Source: an uncultured Clostridia bacterium (GTDB taxonomy: Bacteria > Bacillota > Clostridia > Oscillospirales > Oscillospiraceae). Taken from it: a stretch of 8,318 nucleotides of DNA. Both the position numbers and the translations under genes were made by a program. Each line of letters starts with the position of its first letter. Position 1 is the stretch's first letter. Below are positions 5,376-8,318 of the stretch, piece after piece. The notes under the pieces were generated by a model. It worked only from the letters and a program-made list of their open reading frames with translations. It had not been told where the DNA came from and searched no databases. Where the stretch lies: assembly GCA_946060825.1 (NCBI GenBank), contig CAMGPO010000034.1, forward strand, positions 1-8,318. The letters run 5' to 3'.

Positions 5376-7157
5376 ATGGCCAGCATTTCCATCCACTTCG
5401 GCGCGAACGACGCCTATACGATCACCCTCGCCTGGTCGGAAACGGCCCAGAGTGTGGGAAACAACCAGACCACCCTCGCCATCACCTGCACCCTCTACTC
5501 CAACCGCGCCTCGGCCACCTTCACCGGGCAGGCCCGCAGCGACACCCTCACCGTCGGCGGCAGCACCTATACCTGCAACCACGGCAATTACACCGTCCCC
5601 GGCGGCGGTTCCGTCCTGCTCTGGAGCATCAGTCCCACCGTCACCCACGACGCCGACGGCACCTACTCCGGACCGATTTCCTGTGCCGTCGCCATCGACA
5701 CCACCTTCTCCTCCAGCGGCTACATCGGCACCCTCACCCTCTCCGGCACCCTGACCCTGACCACCATCCCCCGGGCCTCCACCCTCTCCTTCGGATCCTT
5801 TACCGCCGGCAGCGCCGGAAAGATCACCATCCGGGCCGCCTCTGACTCCTTCACCCACGACCTGAGCTTCACCTTCGGCGGGGTGGGCGGAACCATCGCC
5901 AGCGGCGTCCGGGACAGCGTGAGCTGGACGCCGGATCTGAGTCTTCTGAATGAAATCCCCAATGCCACCAGCGGCACCGGCACCCTGACCTGCAAAACCA
6001 GAAGCGGCGGTACGGAGATCGGTACGGAAACAGCCTCCTTCACCCTCTATGCCCCGGACAGTGTCCGTCCTTCGGTCACGGCCTTCTCCGTCTCGGTGGT
6101 CAACGACAATGCCGCCGCCGCAGACTGGGACGTGGCCATCCGGACCCTCTCGAAGCTGCACTGGACCGTCTCCGCAGAGGGGGCCTACGGCTCTTCCGTG
6201 AAGGCCTGCGACCTCTCCTTTGGCGGCGTCACCGGCAGCGGAACCTCGGGCGCCACTGCCGTCCTGCCCTCCGCCGGGTCCTTCCAGCCCACCGTGACAG
6301 TCCGGGATTCCCGGGGGCGCACCGTCACCCAGACCCTCCCGGCGGTGGAGGTGCTGGACTACGCCCTGCCGGTCATCAAGACGGCCTCCGCCTTCCGCTG
6401 CGATGCGGACGGCACGGCTTCGGATCAGGGGACCTGCTGCTGCCTGCGGCTGACGGCGAGCTGCGCCTCCGTGGGCGGACGCAACAGCCTGAGTCTCCGC
6501 TACCGGTACAAGACCGCCGCGGGCAGCTTCTCCGCCTGGGCCGCCCTGACCAGCGGCACTGTGCTCAGCGGCTTCGCCCTGGACCAGTCCTACACCGTGG
6601 AGCTGCAGGCGGTGGACAGCCTGGGCAGCGCCCGCACCGTCTCGATCGCCGTGCCGACGGCGGCGGCCGCCCTCCACATCCGGGAGGGCGGCAAGGGCGC
6701 AGCCTTCGGCAGATATGCCGAGCAGGACAACCTTCTGGACGTGGCCTGGGACCTGCGGGTGGCCGGATCGGCCACCATCGGCGGCCTGCCGCCGGTGCGC
6801 GGCAAGCTGCTGCTGACGCGGCAGGCCGGCTGGGCCAGCGGCGAGACCGTCAGCCTCCCGGAGCTGGCGGACTACGACGCCGCCCTGGTTTTTTACTGCG
6901 CCGGAACCGTCTGGAGCACCGGTATTCTGCGCCATGCCCTGATCCCCGTCGGCTCCGCCGGCACACTGGAATCCATCGTCAACATAACCAGCGCGAGCGT
7001 GCTGGCCGTCTGCCAGCGGCAGCTCACCGTCGGAAGCGGCGCCGTTACCTCCGGCGAGGTGTGGATCAAGCCGGTCAACTCCGGCTCCGCCGCTGCCGAC
7101 AGCACCAGCTACCCCGACGCGCTCAGCCCCTACAGAATCTATGGGCTGAAATGGTAA
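5376..7157 (+). CDS. DUF859-type phage minor structural protein (tail fibre/receptor binding)
   Basis: The 593-residue protein resembles the DUF859 family of phage minor structural proteins (known from streptococcal phages), thought to sit at the tail tip and contact the host. The N-terminal beta domain has LTVGGSTYTC (58-67) and HDADGTYSG (91-99). It is followed by the family-like IPRAST (131-136) that leads into repeated Ig-like beta modules (about 137-230, 231-330 and 331-428). REGGKGAAFGRYAEQDNLLDVAWDL (436-460) then precedes AGSATIGG, the conserved pattern near the C-terminal domain. Residues about 476-593 form a separate beta head ending in SPYRIYGLKW, probably the exposed binding part. 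Ser, Thr, Gly and Ala dominate, as is usual for fibres. A CCC triplet lies at 354-356. The start is supported by GGAGG five bases upstream. The next gene follows after 13 bases. Confidence 0.82.
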   Translation: MASISIHFGANDAYTITLAWSETAQSVGNNQTTLAITCTLYSNRASATFTGQARSDTLTVGGSTYTCNHGNYTVPGGGSVLLWSISPTVTHDADGTYSGPISCAVAIDTTFSSSGYIGTLTLSGTLTLTTIPRASTLSFGSFTAGSAGKITIRAASDSFTHDLSFTFGGVGGTIASGVRDSVSWTPDLSLLNEIPNATSGTGTLTCKTRSGGTEIGTETASFTLYAPDSVRPSVTAFSVSVVNDNAAAADWDVAIRTLSKLHWTVSAEGAYGSSVKACDLSFGGVTGSGTSGATAVLPSAGSFQPTVTVRDSRGRTVTQTLPAVEVLDYALPVIKTASAFRCDADGTASDQGTCCCLRLTASCASVGGRNSLSLRYRYKTAAGSFSAWAALTSGTVLSGFALDQSYTVELQAVDSLGSARTVSIAVPTAAAALHIREGGKGAAFGRYAEQDNLLDVAWDLRVAGSATIGGLPPVRGKLLLTRQAGWASGETVSLPELADYDAALVFYCAGTVWSTGILRHALIPVGSAGTLESIVNITSASVLAVCQRQLTVGSGAVTSGEVWIKPVNSGSAAADSTSYPDALSPYRIYGLKW

Positions 7158-7170
7158 AAGGAGGAACACC

Positions 7171-8052
7171 ATGAATCTATCCTACGGCTCCCGCGGCGAC
7201 GAGGTCAAGCGCCTCCAGACCGCCCTCAACGGCCAGGGCTACGGCCTCGCCGTCGACGGCATCTACGGCCCCAAGACCCAGGCCGCTGTCCGGGACTATC
7301 AGAGCAAAAACAATCTCGCCGTGGACGGCATCGCCGGCCCTCTGACCCAGGGCAAGCTCTACGGCACATCCGGCACATCCGCCCCCGCCAGCACCATTCT
7401 CGGCGTCTCCACCCGGACGGCGGCGGGCCTGAAGCCCGCCTACACGCCGTCGAAAGAGGTCGAGGCAGCCCGAAAGACGGCGCAGGAGGTCGAAGCGTCG
7501 GCCCCGGAAGCGCCCCAGACCGACTATCTGGACGCGGCCTGGCAGGCCCTCCAGGCCCAGGGGCCCTTCTCCTACGACCTCGCCTCCGATCCCCTCTACG
7601 GCCAGTACGCCGCTCTCTACCAGAAGTGGGGACGGCAGGCCATGGAGGACACTATGGGTCAGGCGGCCGCCCTGACTGGCGGCTACGGCAGCACCTACGC
7701 CGAATCGGCGGGCGCTGCGGCGTACGGCCGCTGGATGGATGAGCTGGGGGCGATGGCTCCGGAGTTCTATGACCGCGCCCTCTCGGGCTATGAAGCGGAG
7801 CGCAGCCGCCTGCGGGACAACTTTACGGCGGCCCAGGCCCGGAGCACGGCGGAGTGGGATCGCTACCGGGCGGCCCGGAGTGACTGGGAATCTGACCGAG
7901 CCTCGGCCTGGGACCGGGCTGGCGAGGCGGCGGAGATGAGCTATCAGGAGTATCAGGATCTGCTCAGCTACTGGCTGGAGATCGCCCGGATGGAGAACGC
8001 CGACTACCGCTGGCAGCGGGAGTACGCCCTGAAGCTCGGCGGCTGGCCGTAA
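7171..8052 (+). CDS. Virion-associated protein with N-terminal peptidoglycan-binding domain
   Basis: The 293-residue protein starts with a clear PG_binding_1-type domain (about 3-64): GSRGDEVKRLQTALNGQGY, then AVDGIYGPKTQAAVRDYQ and AVDGIAGPLTQGKLYG. A Ser/Thr/Ala/Pro linker and a helix (about 66-115) follow. The C-terminal region has GPFSYDLASDPLYGQYAALY (131-150), MEDTMGQAAALTGGYGSTYAESAG (158-181) and helices rich in Glu, Arg, Trp and Tyr up to the end. I recall the FSYD...LYQQY...DTMGQAAALTGGYG module from virion proteins of clostridial phages, function unproven. There is no amidase, muramidase or peptidase motif, so this is not an endolysin by itself. It may anchor the tail to the wall or be an ejected protein. 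AAGGAGG (7158-7164) lies six bases before the ATG. It is the last gene before the terminators. Confidence 0.78.
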   Translation: MNLSYGSRGDEVKRLQTALNGQGYGLAVDGIYGPKTQAAVRDYQSKNNLAVDGIAGPLTQGKLYGTSGTSAPASTILGVSTRTAAGLKPAYTPSKEVEAARKTAQEVEASAPEAPQTDYLDAAWQALQAQGPFSYDLASDPLYGQYAALYQKWGRQAMEDTMGQAAALTGGYGSTYAESAGAAAYGRWMDELGAMAPEFYDRALSGYEAERSRLRDNFTAAQARSTAEWDRYRAARSDWESDRASAWDRAGEAAEMSYQEYQDLLSYWLEIARMENADYRWQREYALKLGGWP

Positions 8053-8068
8053 TGGCGTAAACGCTTCT

Positions 8069-8216
8069 TGTCATTCTGAGCGAAGCGAAGAATCTTTCTG
8101 CGCCTGGCCCCAATGTCATTCTGAGCGAAGCGAAGAATCATTCTGCACCTGGCCCAATGTCATTCTGAGCGAAGCGAAGAATCTTCTGTAACCGGCTCCG
8201 AATAGATTCTTCGTCG
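8069..8216 (+). repeat. Tandem left halves of the palindromic element; third copy truncated
   Basis: Three left ends (GTCATTCTGAGCGAAGCGAA and on) start at 8070, 8115 and 8159, spaced 45 and 44 bp apart. The first two carry only a left arm and a degenerate core (CTGCGCCTGGCCC, CTGCACCTGGCCC). The third keeps the full core at 8186-8203 and both inner arms (8176-8184 and 8204-8212). It breaks off after TCG at 8216, without the outer right arm CTCAGAATGAC. In these copies the mini-hairpin is GCGAAGC. The orientation is the same as copy 1 (593-679). Confidence 0.8.
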
Positions 8217-8225
8217 ATCTTCCTC

Positions 8226-8265
8226 GGGGCTGCTGCATCTGCCACTGGCAGCGCAGCCCCTTTTT
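8226..8265 (+). terminator. Intrinsic terminator, copy 1
   Basis: GGGGCTGC (8226-8233) pairs perfectly with GCAGCCCC (8253-8260). An upper stem TGCC/GGCA (8240-8243 with 8247-8250) caps it across an internal loop. Five Ts (8261-8265) follow directly. This is a good Rho-independent terminator for + strand transcription of the virion genes. The reverse strand has no T-run after the stem. Confidence 0.8.
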
Positions 8266-8269
8266 CCTC

Positions 8270-8309
8270 GGGGCTGCTGCATCTGCCACTGGCAGCGCAG
8301 CCCCTTTTT
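8270..8309 (+). terminator. Intrinsic terminator, copy 2
   Basis: This is an exact repeat of the preceding terminator, 44 bp downstream: stem GGGGCTGC (8270-8277) with GCAGCCCC (8297-8304), then TTTTT (8305-8309). It would catch polymerases that read through the first copy. Confidence 0.8.
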
Positions 8310-8318
8310 CCTCGGGGC

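Larger units (their letters stand above)
8221..8318 (+). repeat. 44-bp direct tandem repeat running to the window edge
   Basis: Two identical 44-bp units occupy 8221-8264 and 8265-8308, and the first ten bases of a third (TCCTCGGGGC) end the window at 8318. Each unit contains a complete terminator hairpin. There are no variable spacers. The copy number beyond the edge is unknown. Confidence 0.88.

Noticed and set aside
5105..5845. A 246-codon plus-strand frame spanning the end of the tail-tip gene and the start of the DUF859-type gene
   Set aside because: It runs out of frame through two well-supported genes and through the palindromic repeat. The product is low-complexity Arg/His/Pro in the overlap.
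5343..7172. A 609-codon open frame on the minus strand opposite the DUF859-type gene, and similar long minus frames at 2966-4276 and 670-1731
   Set aside because: They mirror GC-rich codons of the real genes. The products are Gly/Ala/Val/Asp-rich without recognisable domains, and they cover the opposite strand of well-supported phage genes.
8069..8318. Possible CRISPR array from regular 44-bp spacing
   Set aside because: The units are repeated whole, with no unique spacers between short repeats, and contain terminator or palindrome features. No cas gene is present.

Overview
The window is a stretch of phage late (virion) genes, all on the + strand. It is GC-rich and strongly biased to C or G at third codon positions. 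The organism is most likely a GC-rich gut-type Clostridium relative (Oscillospirales-like). I infer this from the protein families, the strong AGGAGG-type ribosome binding sites, and intergenic repeats that I recall from such genomes. I could not run a search, so the taxon and the prophage state are inferences.

Layout. 3-509: C-terminal part of a scaffold-like protein, cut by the left edge. 510-750: repeat-filled gap. 751-2019: N4-gp56-family major capsid protein. 2034-2222 and 2219-2572: two small coupled genes, head accessory and connector type. 2573-2827: repeat-filled gap. 2828-4513: large beta-rich protein, probably the tail hub/nozzle. 4510-5235: coiled-coil tail-tip protein, translationally coupled to the hub gene. 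5236-5375: repeat-filled gap. 5376-7157: DUF859-type tail fibre/receptor-binding protein. 7171-8052: virion-associated protein with an N-terminal peptidoglycan-binding domain. 8053-8318: tandem half-copies of a palindromic repeat, then a 44-bp direct repeat whose unit is an intrinsic terminator.

How the genes fit together. The scaffold and capsid proteins build the head. The two small genes probably finish the head and its neck. The hub, tail-tip and DUF859 proteins make a short tail and host-recognition apparatus. The last protein may touch or pass the cell wall. No tape-measure, major tail tube, tail chaperone or tail terminator gene lies between the capsid and the terminators, which fits a short-tailed (podovirus-like) particle.

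The most unusual part is between the genes. Three start sites (capsid, hub, DUF859 gene) share one leader plan: a long palindromic element, then a pyrimidine-rich 7-bp tandem repeat (8, 6 and 5 units), then the Shine-Dalgarno sequence and ATG. One palindrome family has a variable mini-hairpin that differs in sequence and length between copies but stays self-complementary. A second family folds as a cloverleaf. Both use the d(GCGAAGC) mini-hairpin in at least one copy. Every gene appears intact, so the repeats have entered only junctions.
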